Assembly: GCF_030936135.1 (NCBI RefSeq)
Contig: NC_082600.1
Span: 3,224,001 to 3,288,000, forward strand
Source: Gavia stellata
Lineage: Eukaryota; Chordata; Aves; Gaviiformes; Gaviidae
Length of the DNA: 64,000 nt
Reading direction: 5' to 3'
In this document: in pieces, positions 47,701-62,700 of the stretch
How positions within the stretch are numbered: the stretch's first letter is position 1
How the letters are laid out: each line of letters begins with the position of its first letter
Notes under the pieces: generated by a model
Databases searched by the model: none
What the model was told of the DNA's origin: nothing
What the model saw: only the letters and a program-made list of their open reading frames with translations
Program-made: the position numbers and the translations under genes

Positions 47701-50700
47701 GGACTTTGAGGTATCGTGAACCTCCTTCCTTGTCTCTGTGGATTTCTGTCAGGCTTGTTGAAGAGTGTAACAATATTACCTTCATCTCAGTAAGGTTTTC
47801 TGTGTAATTAGGTGCGATATGAAATATTTCAATTTGCATATATTGTTAATAGTACAGTAGGTAAACCAATTAATTATTACAGCTTATTCATTTGAATGTT
47901 ATTTACAAAACAGTTAACCGAGCTTTTTGTTGTTGTTCTTTTAGGCTAATATATTTTGGTGGCTATGGCTGTAGGAAGCATAATGAACTGAGTGATTGTT
48001 TTGATGTCCATGATGCATTTTGGGTAAGAGATTTGTCATAATTCAGAGTGATTTGTCCTTTCTGATTGTCAAAACGTGATCTTTTGTACTATCCTCAGTA
48101 AGTATGAAAATCTGTCTGATTTTTCTTTTATTTGTAGCATCAGCAGAAATGCAAATTAGAATCTTCTCCTTAGATTTGAAATTTAAGATATTGCATGTTG
48201 GGAGTGGTGGGTGTTCAGTGTATTCCAAGTACCCAGTGCTAGACTTTGAGTGCAGTGGAGCAAAATGCTGTCAAAGCAGGAACAAAGGCAGTATTTTAAA
48301 TCTGAAGACATATTTTAAATATGAAACTCCCAGAAAATTTTAGAATTTATTTCCTTGAAGTAACGGTAGGGAATTTACAGCTTCACAAGTCTCACTGAAA
48401 TATACTTTCAGTTGATTTCTTTAATTTGTTATCCAGAGTAAATGCCATCACTTTAAGATGCCTGGATTAGTTAGTTTCTTACAATGATTTCTTGCAGTTA
48501 ATAGAAAGAAGGAGACTGATTAGAGCATTTAGTGACAGGAATTAATAAGAAATAGATATGCATTCAAGGGAATACAGATCCTTACATCAAATGTTAAATA
48601 CTTACAGAAATGTATTACTTTGTACAGTCTATTTATTTCTCAGTATCTTACACTAGAAATTAGAAGGTAGAATTTGTCTACTGCAGTGACTGGTGTTGGA
48701 GCCCAAAACCCATTTTCAAAAATGTCATCAGTCCTAACATTCCCGAATGCTCTTGACCTTCAACTAGATCTGAGCAGCTGCAACATCAATAAAAATATTA
48801 GCATATGTTTCTTCTGATAAAATTCTGTATTTTAGTTTATTTTCTGTTTTGATAGTTCACTTCTGGGTTTGTATCCTTTAATAAGCACAAAGATTTTAAA
48901 ATAGAATAAACTTATTTTTTGTTTTTTAACTTCTTTTTTAGGAAGGGCAGATATTCTGGGGATGGCACAATGATGTTCATGTTTTTGATACAACTACACA
49001 AACTTGGTCTCAACCAGCAATTAGAGTGAGTGTTTTTTAGTCTTGTCTTTTGACAAAGTTATGATTTTACTGCATTTTGAATAGTTATTGTGCTCTAGAA
49101 ATTGATGTTGGGAAAAGTAATTTGAATATGCTTAGTATTGCTCAGGCTTATAGCATTAAAGAGGAGGACACTCAATGCATCTGAAATGTGGAAAATTCAG
49201 AACTGATATGAATTTGTTTTCCCACAGGATGTTATTAGACTGGTGTTTTTTCTATAATGTAGTTCTGGTGCAAAAAAATATCGTAAGCTTCAGAGAGGTA
49301 TGAGAAATCTGGATACATGAGAAGATGATACAGGATTCTGTATCTAGGGGATAGTTTTGAGATAAAGCTTTGTATTCAAGCTTTAAGACTACTGTTGGGA
49401 ATACAAAATTACTGTCAGCACTCCGTTACTGGAAAGACAAGGCACTGGAATACTCCAGAAAACCATTTAGTAGGAATACCAGAGCGGGGCTGAGGAACGG
49501 GGTGTGAAGGTCTTTCAGTGGCTCCTCACAAAGCAAGCTTGGGTCCTGTGGAATGGATTATAGAGATTATACTGACTTTGGGTATCCGTGTAGGCCTTGC
49601 CGGGGCTTTGGGTCTGGAATAGTTTCATGGTTGGAGCACAGCCATTGACCCAGGCCAGTGCTGTATTCATCCTGTCTCACACCTAGCGAAGGCCTTCTGG
49701 AACAGAGTGAAGGTCTTTGGGGATTGTGTGATAGAAACATATGAATGGTTTTAATGTTGCCAAACTGAGGTTAACAAACCCCATTTATCTGAACTGTTTT
49801 GATATGAAGTCATTTGGTTGACTGTATTTGTATATAATTAATCTGCAACATGGATAAACTATCACAGATAACTGAGAGTTGACCACATGAGAGATTAAGG
49901 TCTGATCCCCTGAGGGATTTCTTCCTTCCCCCACCCCTTTTCGTAAAGCTGATAGGTCAGTGTGAAGGATAGTGTATTGGGCTGAAAGAACAATAGTGAT
50001 CTTGAAATCCAGCCTCTCTTGCTTCATTATTCAGCCTTCACAGACTTAAAGAAGACAAAGGGGGAGAGATCGTAAACTCACTGTATTGCTAGTTTAGGTC
50101 TTCAGTTTTCCTTTGTGAAGTAAAGATACATGTTTGTTATGCGAGGGTTATATGCTCGTTGTTTTGAGCAATGTGTATGGAGTTGTATTCCCTTCAGGGG
50201 TTAACGTTAAAAAAAATCTTTTGAACAAATATCTCCCAGTCATGCTGTATTGTTAGAATAAACACAGCAGATGCTTTTCAGCAAATAAGTTATTTTAATA
50301 GTCTTCCAAAGGAGCATGTATACTTTTGCAGTGAAATAGTAATGCACGCATTTCTATTTATTGATATTAATAGGATATTACAGTATAAAGGTTCATAAAA
50401 TCCTGGTGAGTTTACGTAAGTACTCAGTAGAAGTATATTGTACTGAGTGTCTGACACTATTTTTTGTACTTTATAGGATGTTCTAAAATTCCTATAAAAC
50501 TAAATGCAAAAAATGAAATTACCCTTGAAAAGTAAAAGCCAATTTTGCTATCTTTATTTGTGATTTACACAGGGGATGCTTTTTGGCATGTGGCTATTGG
50601 ATGTAACATGAAATTTTAAGATCTGATTTCCAGAGATTTTAGTACTAGTTCCTAATGGTTCGCACTTTTGAAAAATAAAGCTGCACATGACATGTCAAAA

Positions 50701-53700
50701 ATAACTGATGTCTTTCTGTAATTTTATGCTTAGGAATTAAAGATAAATTAATTGAATTTCACTTAAGTAAAGCAATGATAAATCAGGCCAAGAGGGAATA
50801 TATTAAACATAAGCTACTGATGAAACTCAATTAAAGCTGTCCTTGGCAAATATGTGTATCTTGTAATGTCTGTGGAGTCTTGGACATGACTACAAATTAT
50901 TTCCTTTTAAAGTCGCAGTTCTGTCAGCATATTGATGCATGTTGGCCTTCCTTTTGCAATCTCTGTGATACTGACTTGCCACTATCCTTGGCTGGCACTT
51001 CGATGTTCTGAAGGATCTTATTTTGGTTCTTTCAGGGTGGAGATCCACCTCAGCCTCGAGCAGCTCATACGTGTGCTGTGCTGGGAAATAAAGGTTACAT
51101 CTTTGGAGGACGGGTGCTGGTTAGTGTTTAATTAAAACATTTTATTAGCAGTAATATTATTTTCTTGGCAGTTGGTTTTTTAATAGCAAGTTATTTTTGT
51201 AGCAGAAAAAAATTCAAGACGTCTTTGGCCTAACCTGTATGTTAGGGGCATTGAATCCAGGATGCTTCTTTTCATCCCCCTCTACCTTACAAAAAGAAGA
51301 GTCTGTCTTTCTGTCTGTAGCATTAATGATGAAGTATACATTGTCCCAAAAAGGGAAAAACCAGATGATTGTATGGTAAATGCAAATGTTTATAAATCAA
51401 CAAAAATGGTTGATGTGTGCGTAACCTCTGTAGGAGATGGTTCTTTGAGAGTGGAGCAAAAGCAAGCCTGCTGATAGACCAGGCTTAAAGAAATGACGAA
51501 ATGCTAGCGTTCTGTGCTTGCTACAGCTTAGCAGATTTATACATCAAACCTGCTAGCTTTTTTCCCCCATTTCACTTAATGAAATACTAGCAAGTAGTAA
51601 ATATAACTAGGATTTTAGCTTGTGCTCCCCCTGCTAGAGAAAGAGGAAATGTGTAAGAGCAGTCAATTTCTCACATACACCTCTCTCACACCCTGATGTT
51701 TACCTTCTGGGAAAGTGAAGTGCAGAATAGCTGTTGGGATACTGGATTTTATATTTACAATTGCAACATGTGGTTGGAAATAACACATTTCAGCTGACTT
51801 TCTGATTTAAACTTTTGTCATTTTTTGCACATAAGTGACAAATATAGATGTCTGGAAGAGCAGCATGTGATTATAATGTCTGGATACAAAGCTATTAGTC
51901 TCTGTACGTTCAAGCTGGTACAGGATGCTGCAGCGTGTTATCTGATAGCACAGGCTGCTGCAGGCACAGGTCATTCCAGTCCTGTTAAGCCTCTCCTCTG
52001 CTCTCTGAATGTCCGTTTTGCAGTCTCAGTCCTTACCTTTAGCATGCTCTGTGCCCTTGATACAGAATATGTGCAGCATACCACAGAGATCGCTGTTAAC
52101 AGCTTTATTCTGTGCATCCAATATAAGCTCTTTACCACAAGAGTAAGGCTTGTATTTACTTTCCTGATAGTTGATCCAAGAGTGTACCATTGAATGCACT
52201 GTGGGAGGATCTTAAATCTGTTGTCCCTTAGGTAATAGTCAAAGGCAGCGGAAGAGCTGTCTGTATGGGATGCAATCCGTGCGTATTTAAATCGAGGCTA
52301 GACTCTTGCTAAATAATCTTAACTCTTCCTACATCTTTTTAACTTAGGAAAAAAAAAGGTCATAGGCATCATCCCCCTGGTTGTCTGTACCTAACAAACT
52401 TGAAGCCACCACTGATAAGCAAGGAGATACTAAACCCTGTCAGCAACACACCTAATTTTTCTAGTACTAGTCAGAGATTTTCTCTTCAGTTCTTCTCTGC
52501 TGAAGCATTAATGTAAGAATTTAAGCCTGAGGCAGCAATCCAATATGAAAAACATATTCCTGTCTTATGTCTGAAAATAAGGATGGTAGTAGGTAGTCTT
52601 AACTAATGCAGGCTCCCCTATCATTTGTAAATTTTTTGTAAGGATAGTTTCTTTATGGGCTGGAAAGTGTACCAATTCTTTTTAGAACTGTTGCAAAAGC
52701 ATAGGGAAGATAGTATTTTTAAAGGTCTCTGTATAAGCTAGAGTTTATCAGGAATGTGAGAAACAGATTCTGTAAGGCAAGTAAAAAAACCTAATTTAAG
52801 TTACTGCGTACTCTTCCATATTTTCTTTAAGTTTTTAGCTTTTTTTACCTACAGCTAATTTAGAGCCTTTAATCGTATTTAGCTAGAGGATGAGACTTGA
52901 TGCTTTCTATCTCTACTACTATGAAAAGTAACAGTGAAGAAGCTCTTGAAAGCCCGCAATGCTGTGTTTCTATAGTTTTGTTATATGAAAGAGAAGGAAT
53001 TAACTGTTGGTTGGAATGCCCTACAATGAACATATGCCAACTTCGTCTTGAAAAGCTGCCATAACCTAAACCTTGTATTCTCAAGGACTTGCAAATAAAA
53101 CAGTGTAAAATTGCCCTTTGTTCCCTATCCCCTGTTTTTCACGCTGTAAAAGCTGTACTCTATCTAAGGCAGTGTTCTTCTCAGGGAAAGTCTACAGTTC
53201 TGTTACAAAATGGCTTACTCCTGCTTGCTCAGACAGAAACCAGACATACAGATCAAGGCTGGTTCAGAATGGCCACGCAATGTCCAGCCAGTTTTTCAGT
53301 TTGAATTGCCTCCCATAGCTGCAGGAAAAGTTTTTACCTAAGTACCTTTTCAGAGCAATCAGAAAAGAAATTAACCACAATTGATGCTGTTTATTCTTAC
53401 CATTCTGCATTATGTGTTATGTGGCCTTTCGTACAGGCTCATGATCTCTGGAATTGTTGCTAAAGCCCCTCCTCTGACTGAGAAAGAACTGCACGCAGTA
53501 GCTTCGAGAGCTGTAGGTTTGGACAAACTTGAATTGCAAATAACTAAGGAAATAAAGGGATATTAGAAGAGATTGAAAAAGTATCTAGTCTTACTTGAAT
53601 CCTGTATGTCAGGGTTAGCCATGCCAGGCTAAGTGAGCCCTGTGCCTCTGCTGTGGACTTGCTCTTTTGTGTCTGCCTGTATAAATGAACTCTTGCTAAC

Positions 53701-56700
53701 CACAGCTGAACTGAATCCTGCTCCTCATTTAGCAAGCCTGCAGACATGAGAGGGAAAGAAACCTAGATGTGAAGAAGTAAACATGTAGCTCAGGACCTTC
53801 TCGCCTGCCATTTATTTCTGAACACTTCCTCAGCCTTCAAAGCCTTGCTCCCTTGGGTGTTTTGTTAGCAAGGGCTATCTCTGTGTGCTGCAGAGGTCTT
53901 CACACCAGAAACAGAATAGCATTGAGTGTTGTGTCCAAGCTAATTAAGGTTGCTGCGCTATGCCTGTTGCAGCTGAACTGCTTTGTATTTCAAGTTAGGA
54001 TTCTCATGCAGCCTCTGCAAGTGAAATTATTGGTAAACTGGAGCTCACCTGTCATTTCTCCACTGTGCTGTTGCATGATTTGATATGGCCTAAGAGGACA
54101 TGCCCTCTGGCTTCTATTTAACTCCATTTGACTACAGGATTCAGAAATACAAGGCGGCTCTCATCTGAAAAGGTTGTTTTCTTCCTCAGGTAGCATCAGC
54201 TTCCTTAATAACTATTTGCTAAATTTCAGTGAAACCGCTTGGGAACAATGTCAGAGAAGAGTGAAATTTTGGAAAGCTATATTTAATTTTGTAGGAGAGC
54301 AGCAAGTGTAATTGTCACCTTAGTGATATGGTATTATTGATTCACTTTCTAGCCTAGAAATAAATGGGAGGAAACTTGGAAAGGTTAGGGAATATTCAGT
54401 GGGGCTTGAGGCATTAATGTAAGTCATGAAACAGGAAAGGAAAGCAAAAGACATCCGAAAAACACTACATTTCCTGACAACAGGAGTAACTCCTCCCCAA
54501 AGGATGAAGTCTTGCTTTTCTCCATAAGTTAAGGAGCAAATACGGGGTTGCTCTGCTCCTCCTTCTCCTTCTAGTTCACCATAATACAAATCTTCCCAGG
54601 GAAAAGGCTCTACAAGGAACCAGAAAGGGCCAGGAAGTGTCATGAGGCTTCTCCTATTCATCTTTCTGGGAGGAAAGGGCACCTTTTTCCAAACTTGGAG
54701 CTAGAACTGGTAAAAGAAGATGATGATGATGATCAAAATCAATTGTACCAGGAATCATTTGAAAACAGGCTCAGAAGTATTATGTGGACTCTGTTCCTCC
54801 AGGTAAGCCCCTGAAAAAACAGAAATGGGAGAAAGTGGGAAGGAAGGAGAGTTAGTCCAAAAGTTGATGCAAGTCTCATGTTTGACTTAAGTGGAAAGTT
54901 TTCATGTAAAGAATGATGAAGTAATAAAACAAAGTCTTTCCAGCAGCTCTTCACACATCTGATGCCTTAATGTATGCATGCTTATATTTCCTGTTATCCT
55001 TTCTGTCAGTGAAGATCAGAAGATACATTGAACTGCAGTCCTTCTCTTACAAAGATTTGAGCTGTAATAGCTGTTTGACTGTAAATCTCAGAATGGAGAG
55101 CTGCACAGAGTCTACTGTAACAGCAGTGAGCTGTAAATATGTCACCCTTAATGCTTTTCATCATGCTAGAAGGCTTATCCTGAGACAAAGCAGATCCTGG
55201 TTAATGTTTACTGGGCTGCAAATAAATGAACTTGCCATAGATAAGTAGGATGTCTAAGGAGTCCTTGTAGCTCAAAGGGAAATGCAAACCCTCTTATGAG
55301 GCTTGATGCTTTTAAGCCAATTAGGAATCATCTTAGGATTATCAGCGACATGATTAAATATAATAGGTAGCACTTAGAAGTACAAGAGAAACTGCAAGGA
55401 AACTTTGCATGTGGCAAGTGACGATACTATAACTGTGTGCTTTGCAGTTTCCCAAATCAGGGTCGGGTAGAAAGGCATTTTCATTTGTTGAAACTATGTT
55501 AAAGGACTGAATCTTAGACATAAATGTCCAACTGATGCTGTGTTTTGAATTCAAAATGAGGTTGATGTAATTATGCATCTTTCAATCTGTTGAATCATGA
55601 GAATGTAAAGATTATAATGCATTGATTTCCCAGGGACCAAGAAACTGAAAACTACTCCATCTTCTGCCTAATGCCTAGGAAAGGAAAGTCAGCGAGGAGG
55701 TCTTGAACAGGATCTTCTTGAAACCTTAGTTTTCAACATAACAGCAACTTTCTTTCTTCCCTTTCTTTAGTAGATGTCCTCCATATTGAACTGTTTTATT
55801 CCAAGATGATTAAATATTTTCAGTTCTAGAGGCCAGGATGTTGCTTTTTCCCCACTCTACCCCCAAGTGTCTAGCTGTGTCCAGGTACAGCAGAAGATAC
55901 TCAGTAATTGCATTTTGCTTTCTGCTTGTATAGTTTGTTCCTCATCTCCTTCAAAGCCACCTGAAGGAGCAGGAAACTGAACAGACTCGTCATGGAAGAC
56001 AGATCTGTTCCACTAGCTGTCAGCTGGTCCACACTTTATTGTTATATTCACCCTCTTATGGGGATAAAGTTTCTCAGGCAATGCACAAAAGCCCTCACAT
56101 TCTGCTTTTCTTTAGCCTGTTGGCCTCTCTGAAAGGCGTTCCAAAATGCTAGTTAACATTCTCTTCCCCAGGACAGAAAAGGGCTAGCACATACTTGATC
56201 AGAGGAGGCCATAGCTATCCTGAAAACCTTGCTGTTTCCTGAAATACCCCGAGAGACTTTCCATAGCTCTGATGGACAGCTTTGGAAGTCTCTCAAACTC
56301 ACTAACTGGCTGAGTTCTCAGGGGTAAAACTACTTCTATTCTGACTTAAGTGACAAGTCTAGTTTCTGCCTCAAAGGATCTGCAAGCTGGAGAAAGGCTT
56401 ATTCTAATAGATCTATGGACTACCCTAGGAGAAAAGAAATTGTAAGGTAAGGCAAGATACATTTCCCTACTTCTCAGATATTGTTTTGTAGTACCTAGGG
56501 GAATCACAAATATCAGTCAAGTGTATTGCAAGCCATTGAAAATATTGCTACAATCTAAAGCAAATAATTTTTTTCTTACATTCTCCACCCCCCTTATGTT
56601 TCTAAGGCAATTACTTTCTTCATCTCAAAACACAGGCAGATATGCAAGTGTATTGATTTCCCATTGTCCTTATTGACACGTTTTATTATTTTTATGGCAA

Positions 56701-59700
56701 ATGTTAAAGGCTCATAAAACCTTGTTGTTGCTAGTAGTAACTTTGTGAAAGGGCTTGCCTTCCGGAAAAGAGAGAAAAACAGATGTGATGAACTTTTTGT
56801 GGGATGTCATGTACTGAGTACAGTACCTACTAGAATATTTCAAGGAATAAGTGACCAGGCAGGAGGATGCATAGTTCTGAGCAGAACACAAAGAAAAATA
56901 GTGAGAGGAAACTGTATGTAGAATGTTACGCCTTCTGCAGTTACCTACCATGAATTCTATGGATGAAAATTGAATACATTTGCAGGAACTGAATATCGCA
57001 GAGTTCTTCACTATTAAGCTACTATTAAAAGCTAAAATTGGCCCCATACTGCCATTGCATTACTGTAATACTCCTGACCTGTAGCTTTCTGAGAGTTGCA
57101 TGGGTTTTTTGAGAAGAAATGCTTTACATCTGCCACATTAATGCAGAGCTGTTTTAAGGCACGTGGGTACAGTTTTCTTCAAAATATTGTTACTTGGAAT
57201 ATTCTGTCCTGGGAAGGCCTCGCTGAAATACTTTCCTCATTGTTTGCTTAACATAACACAACTGGGCTTTTATTTATTTGTTTTAGCAAACTAGAATGAA
57301 TGATTTGCACTGCCTGAATTTAGACACTTGGACTTGGTCTGGAAGGTAGGTTTCTCTCTATAACACTTAAAAGTTGAATGTTGCAGATTGAACCATATTG
57401 TTAAATAGTTCCAGTGCTAATTTTGTAGCTTTTCCAAGAGGTGAATGGGAGTTTGGGGACTATTTTAACAGCTGTTATATTGTGATTTCAATTTAATTTA
57501 ATTTGATAGTGGTTACTGAGCTTTTTCTGTTCTGCACCAAAGCATTGATGATGCTATTTTGAGCACAGCATGTAGTGATTTAACATCCTCATTTTCAAGA
57601 TGCGTACATTTATCCATATGGAATTTTAGTTTTGGTGTCTTTTTGAATACTGTTTTTACTATCTATATTTGGCTTGTTATGGTACAGAATGGGGAAAGGG
57701 CTCCCCTCCTCCAAGATAAGCATCTTAACCATTTTTTAAAAAATCAAGTAAAAAGCATGACCTAAATATTTCAATTTTAAACTAAATCAGGTATTAGTGT
57801 ACTTCCTAAGATTTGTTTGTTTGCATGTAGCATTTATGATAGTGCCTACTACACATGTAGAATCAGTGGATATATTGTTAGATAGACAAACCAGGAAAGA
57901 AACAGTAACTGATGGGTGATAACCATTCTTCTGTTCCTATTCTTTGGATAACCTAATAGTAATTTCATAAAAGACCATGAAATACACCTTTCCTGAGTAT
58001 GTGTCAGTATTGATCCTGCTCCAGGGCTTTATGTGCTTCATGCACCTGTGATGGGCATTTTTAATCACCTGTGACTGCTGATCTGATCCTGCACCAAGTG
58101 TGTTCCTCTCCCCTCTGAGCCAAGAGCAAAGCCAGGGAGTAGACACAATCCTCCATTCATTCTCTCTTGCTGCTGATGGCGGCAGGACAAAAGTCCCACA
58201 GTGTCCTTTAAAAAAAAATTCTCTTTGACAATTTCTTTAATTAGCACTTATGATTAACTAATCAGTTTAATGCCCCTTTCTCTTTGCTGGGTTGTTTTAA
58301 CAGTGTTCTACCTAAATGATAGCATCGTCCCTCTTAGACTGTGAACTTTACCTCTGAGTGGATTGGTTATTCAGATTATTGCTTTAGCCGCTTGCTTTTT
58401 GTTGTTGTTTCATGAGCAGTTGCTGCTTGGCTTGCTTTTTATTGCTTTAAAAAAAGGAAACCTGTGGCAGTTGAGTGACAAATCAATGAGAGGAATTTCA
58501 AGCCCTGAAGGAGGGATGTCAATGTCAAAGTTCTGTCTAAGTCCTCGTCAGCCAGTGTTGCCTTTTGTTTGGCATTTGAAAACTAACATTGAAGTTTTTA
58601 AAAAGTGTTTTCTGTTCTTGACCTGAATATAACAGGCTGATTTTACATCCATGCACACCCACACATCCTTAGACTAAGGATGGTAATACTAAATGCAGCC
58701 ATTCCTAAAAACTGAAGATTGTTCCAATACTCAATTATTTCTATATTGTGATCCAAGAATAGCTCACAAGACGTACCCAGCATTTAGTATAGACTCTGAT
58801 CATTATAAATTTAGGAGCCTACTACCCAGCCATTCTATAGCACTTCTGCAAAGAGTCTTTGAGAGACTGAAAAAAAAAGATTTAAAGGAGACTAAAAAAA
58901 GATTTAAGAAATTAGAAAAAAAAGAGTCTTTGCAGTGTCTGCTGCTGTGGTGGCACCTCACAGGAGGTGAAGCGTTCATATTTATTCGTATCTAGAGAGG
59001 TAACTAATCAAAGGCTGGCCTTACAGGAAGCTTCACAGGCCTGAGCGCTGTTCTTCCCTTACTGAAGTGACTGATCTTATGGAAACCTGAGAAATATAAT
59101 TCGGACTATCACAGATGGCAGAATTTAGTTTAGCCATTGTCAACTGCAAATTGGGGGGTGGGGTGGGTGGGGAATTTGTTTTCTCCAAATAATTTATTTG
59201 TGGCTATTAATTATCTACTATGGTAAAATCATCTCATCATACCAGGCCACCTATCAGCATTCACAAACATACAGTAACTCTTAGCGTGATTTCATCTCCT
59301 AATTCAAGAGGAGCAAAAATCAGTGTATCTTTCATGACAATATCAAATTAGTATTTACATTTTGGCTCCAGTTTACAGTCTGTCTTTGCACAAATTGTTT
59401 GGAAAATTATTTCTGGCTGCACACTTCCTTTCATAAAATGAGTAGTGGTGGCTGTATTAGAAATTGGGCATTTGTAGGGATCATCTACAATGTAGAGAAC
59501 TTGGTCCCAAAAGTCCCATGATTCCACACACAAACATTGTAAAATAGGACACAGTAGATAAAGAGGCTGAGGGTTTTTTCTCTCCTCTTCTTTTTTGTCT
59601 GAAATTTATATAGCAATGAAATGCCTGCTGAGACCAATAAAGTTATGCAATAAGAGTGTGAAATAAAGAAGATCACTCTATATCCTTTGAGTACCAGCAA

Positions 59701-62700
59701 TAGTTTTGAATAGTTCTAATCAGACAATCCATTTGCAGCTGCAAACTGCCTCTAAAAAGCCCTAGTGTCATTCCAGTATTTTACAGGTGGGGGAAGTCCT
59801 TCAGACTTGTTTGCTGTCAGTGTGAGTATTTTCTCCTCTAGGTGTTTCTTGCAAGGAACCTTTCCTTATGTTATAGCTTCAAATTATTTTCTACTGAAAT
59901 TTCTGATATGATGCTGAATTAAAAATTGGGCAGGATACAACCCTTCTGATCTTGATAACAGAATTATCTCAGCTGTTCTGCAGCTGCAGAGAGATTGCCT
60001 TTGATTGCCCATGTGAATTATCACCCAATGAGACTCGAGGATTTAATACAGATTTAAAAGTTTGGCTGTGTGAATGCTGCTGACCAAGACAAGTTGACTG
60101 CACGTGTTTGAAGTTCTTCTGTAAAGTACAGATCTCCCAGCGAGGAGAACTTGATTTGTACAGTCGTACATTCACATTCAGTTGTTGGACATCCTCTCCT
60201 AAAAGAAAAATTCTAAATGCAATGATGATTTTATTTAAAGCCCAATGGCTCTTCATTAACCAGTCACGTCAAGTTTTTTTCTTATTCAACTCTATGCAGA
60301 TTTCTTAAGGAATTGCATAATATTAACCTATTAATCCAGCAATATCTTCCAGCATGAGATTGCAATATTTATTTTAGTTGCCACTACCCAGAAGTTAACC
60401 TTGCCTTCCCTGAGTTCCACTGACCTGTTACTCAAAATGTTCAGTATTATGTTATTTCTGTTACTGTGATGATTTTTTTGTATCAGTAGTGTGAAAGATT
60501 GAAACGTTATCACCCATCAGTGTCTGGTATATATTTTTCTAAACATCAAAGCCTGTTGTATCTCAGCGCATTCTGTCTCTTTTGCCAATTTTAGAAGCAT
60601 CTTATACAAGAGTTGTGCAAAGCAGGCGCTGAAACGTTGTGACTTCGCTTCAGCTTCAGTGCCAAATTTAGTAGGACAGTTTTGCAATTGCTGTTTAATT
60701 AGCTGTGATTCTTCAGGCGTTGCTTCCAGATGGAGAACTGCTTAGCAGTCACCAGTAGTGAAATTCCTCTAACTGAACTGCAGATGCTTGTATTACTCAC
60801 CCTAGGCTTCCTCTGTGCTCAGTTAAGAGAAATAGGCACTTCTTGGGCACAAGACAACTGCTGCTGAAGTAGACATCTAAAATAAATCACGAGTTGTGCT
60901 TTTCAAGGACCTGTTTCTCTTAATTGATTATAAAGGAAATAGAGGTGACTGTCTCTGCACTGTTCATATTGGAGATTGAGCACACATCTATGTGTATTAC
61001 ACTCGACCTCACTTTAGCATAGTGGGAAGGAGAAAAACAAAGTAACTGATTCTTTGAGATGCAGTCTACCTGGATTGAATGTTCCTTGCTCTGGACAGTC
61101 TCCAACTAAGATTCTGACCCCGCAAGAGAGCTTACAGGTGTTTGCACCTGCTTTTTCCATCGTCTTTCCAAAATGAGGACATACTGAGTATGCAGTGGCC
61201 TAGATTCTTTGTGTCTAACTTGAGGTACTTTACAACAGAAGTTACTTCTTTGCTTTAGTATCAAGATAGTAGGTGGGCTGAAGCCCTCTGGAGGTCCTTG
61301 CTCTTGTCTGCTGACTCTGTTGAGATCCTCCTGAGACAACTGTATACCTAAGTGCCTAAACTATGACGACGTGAATTCAGGCCACCCACTGTAGGTAATC
61401 CCGTATGTTCAGGTTCTTTACTGTTAAGATTCTCAAGCATACCTAACTGTGCAGCTAAAAGGAAGTCAACATCAAATCTATATTTTTGTAACATGAGCAG
61501 ATTTTTGGAATAATAAACCTACATCTGTTCTGTATTTAAGAATTCCACTTTTTACTAAAATATATCTCAAAGTTTGGGTGACCCACCATTATGTTAAGGC
61601 ACAATGGTTGAAGAGGTAGTAGCTTTTGGATGAAGGCTAAAGCCACAATCCTTGTATTATTTAAGATAATTTTCCTAGTAGCGAGACTGTAGCCCCTCAG
61701 GATTCATTAAATTTTATCTCAGATAACTGAGTCTGTTTACCTACATGTACTGTGCATTTTATTTGAATATATAGTCCTTTCTTTGCTGTCCTAAGTGCCT
61801 TCCCTTGTACGTTAAGTAGTGGCTTTAGTGATCTTAAGATAACAAACAAATTAACAATCAATGCTTTTGTCCTTACATTTGATATTTATGTAACTGATTG
61901 TTCAGAGAACAGTTGTTACAAGAAATTATTCGGTTTAGATTTGAACTCTGCTTTTCTCGAGAGTAAATTCAGATTACGTAAGTGCAGCTTTTTCACTGGG
62001 AAAATATCCAAGCTTGTTCTAGGACAAACTAAACTAACTTAAACTTCTGGCAGGTTAATTTTCAGCATTCTTTGAAAACTTGTTTTTGTTTATTTGTTTC
62101 ACCAAGAATTAATATCAGTGGAGAGAAACCAAAAGATCGATCCTGGCACACGTTGACTCCAATAGGAGATGACAGACTTTTTCTTTTTGGTGGACTAAGT
62201 TCTGACAATGTCCCTTTAAGTAAGTAATTTAGAGACTATATTCAGTACAACCTCGTATAGTATGCACATTTGTTGTCTTTCTCAAACTGCTTAGACCTGA
62301 ATCTTGTTACAGAATTTTCATTGTGCTTGAATATTTCTCTAGCTATCTTATTATTTTTATAGAAATGTAGAAGCACATTGTGTAGTACAGGGAGAACGTA
62401 TGATAATAAAACTTTCATCAAACTGTCTATCATCTAAAAGAATAAAGGCAAGAGTCTCACGCATTCTGATATGAACAAGGGGGAACTTTGATATCAATAG
62501 CAACTGCAGTAAGAAGATACAAATAATAATGTCAACGTAATGTAGATTTGTGGATAAGTAAATCACAGCTTCAAAGTGTTAAATAGGAAGTAGCGTAGTC
62601 TTTTACAGAGTTCCTTTTCTAGAAAAGGCAACTTCTTTTCATGAAAAAAATTTGAAATTAGCGAAAACAACCTTAAGTCTCACAGATATATTCCACTGGG

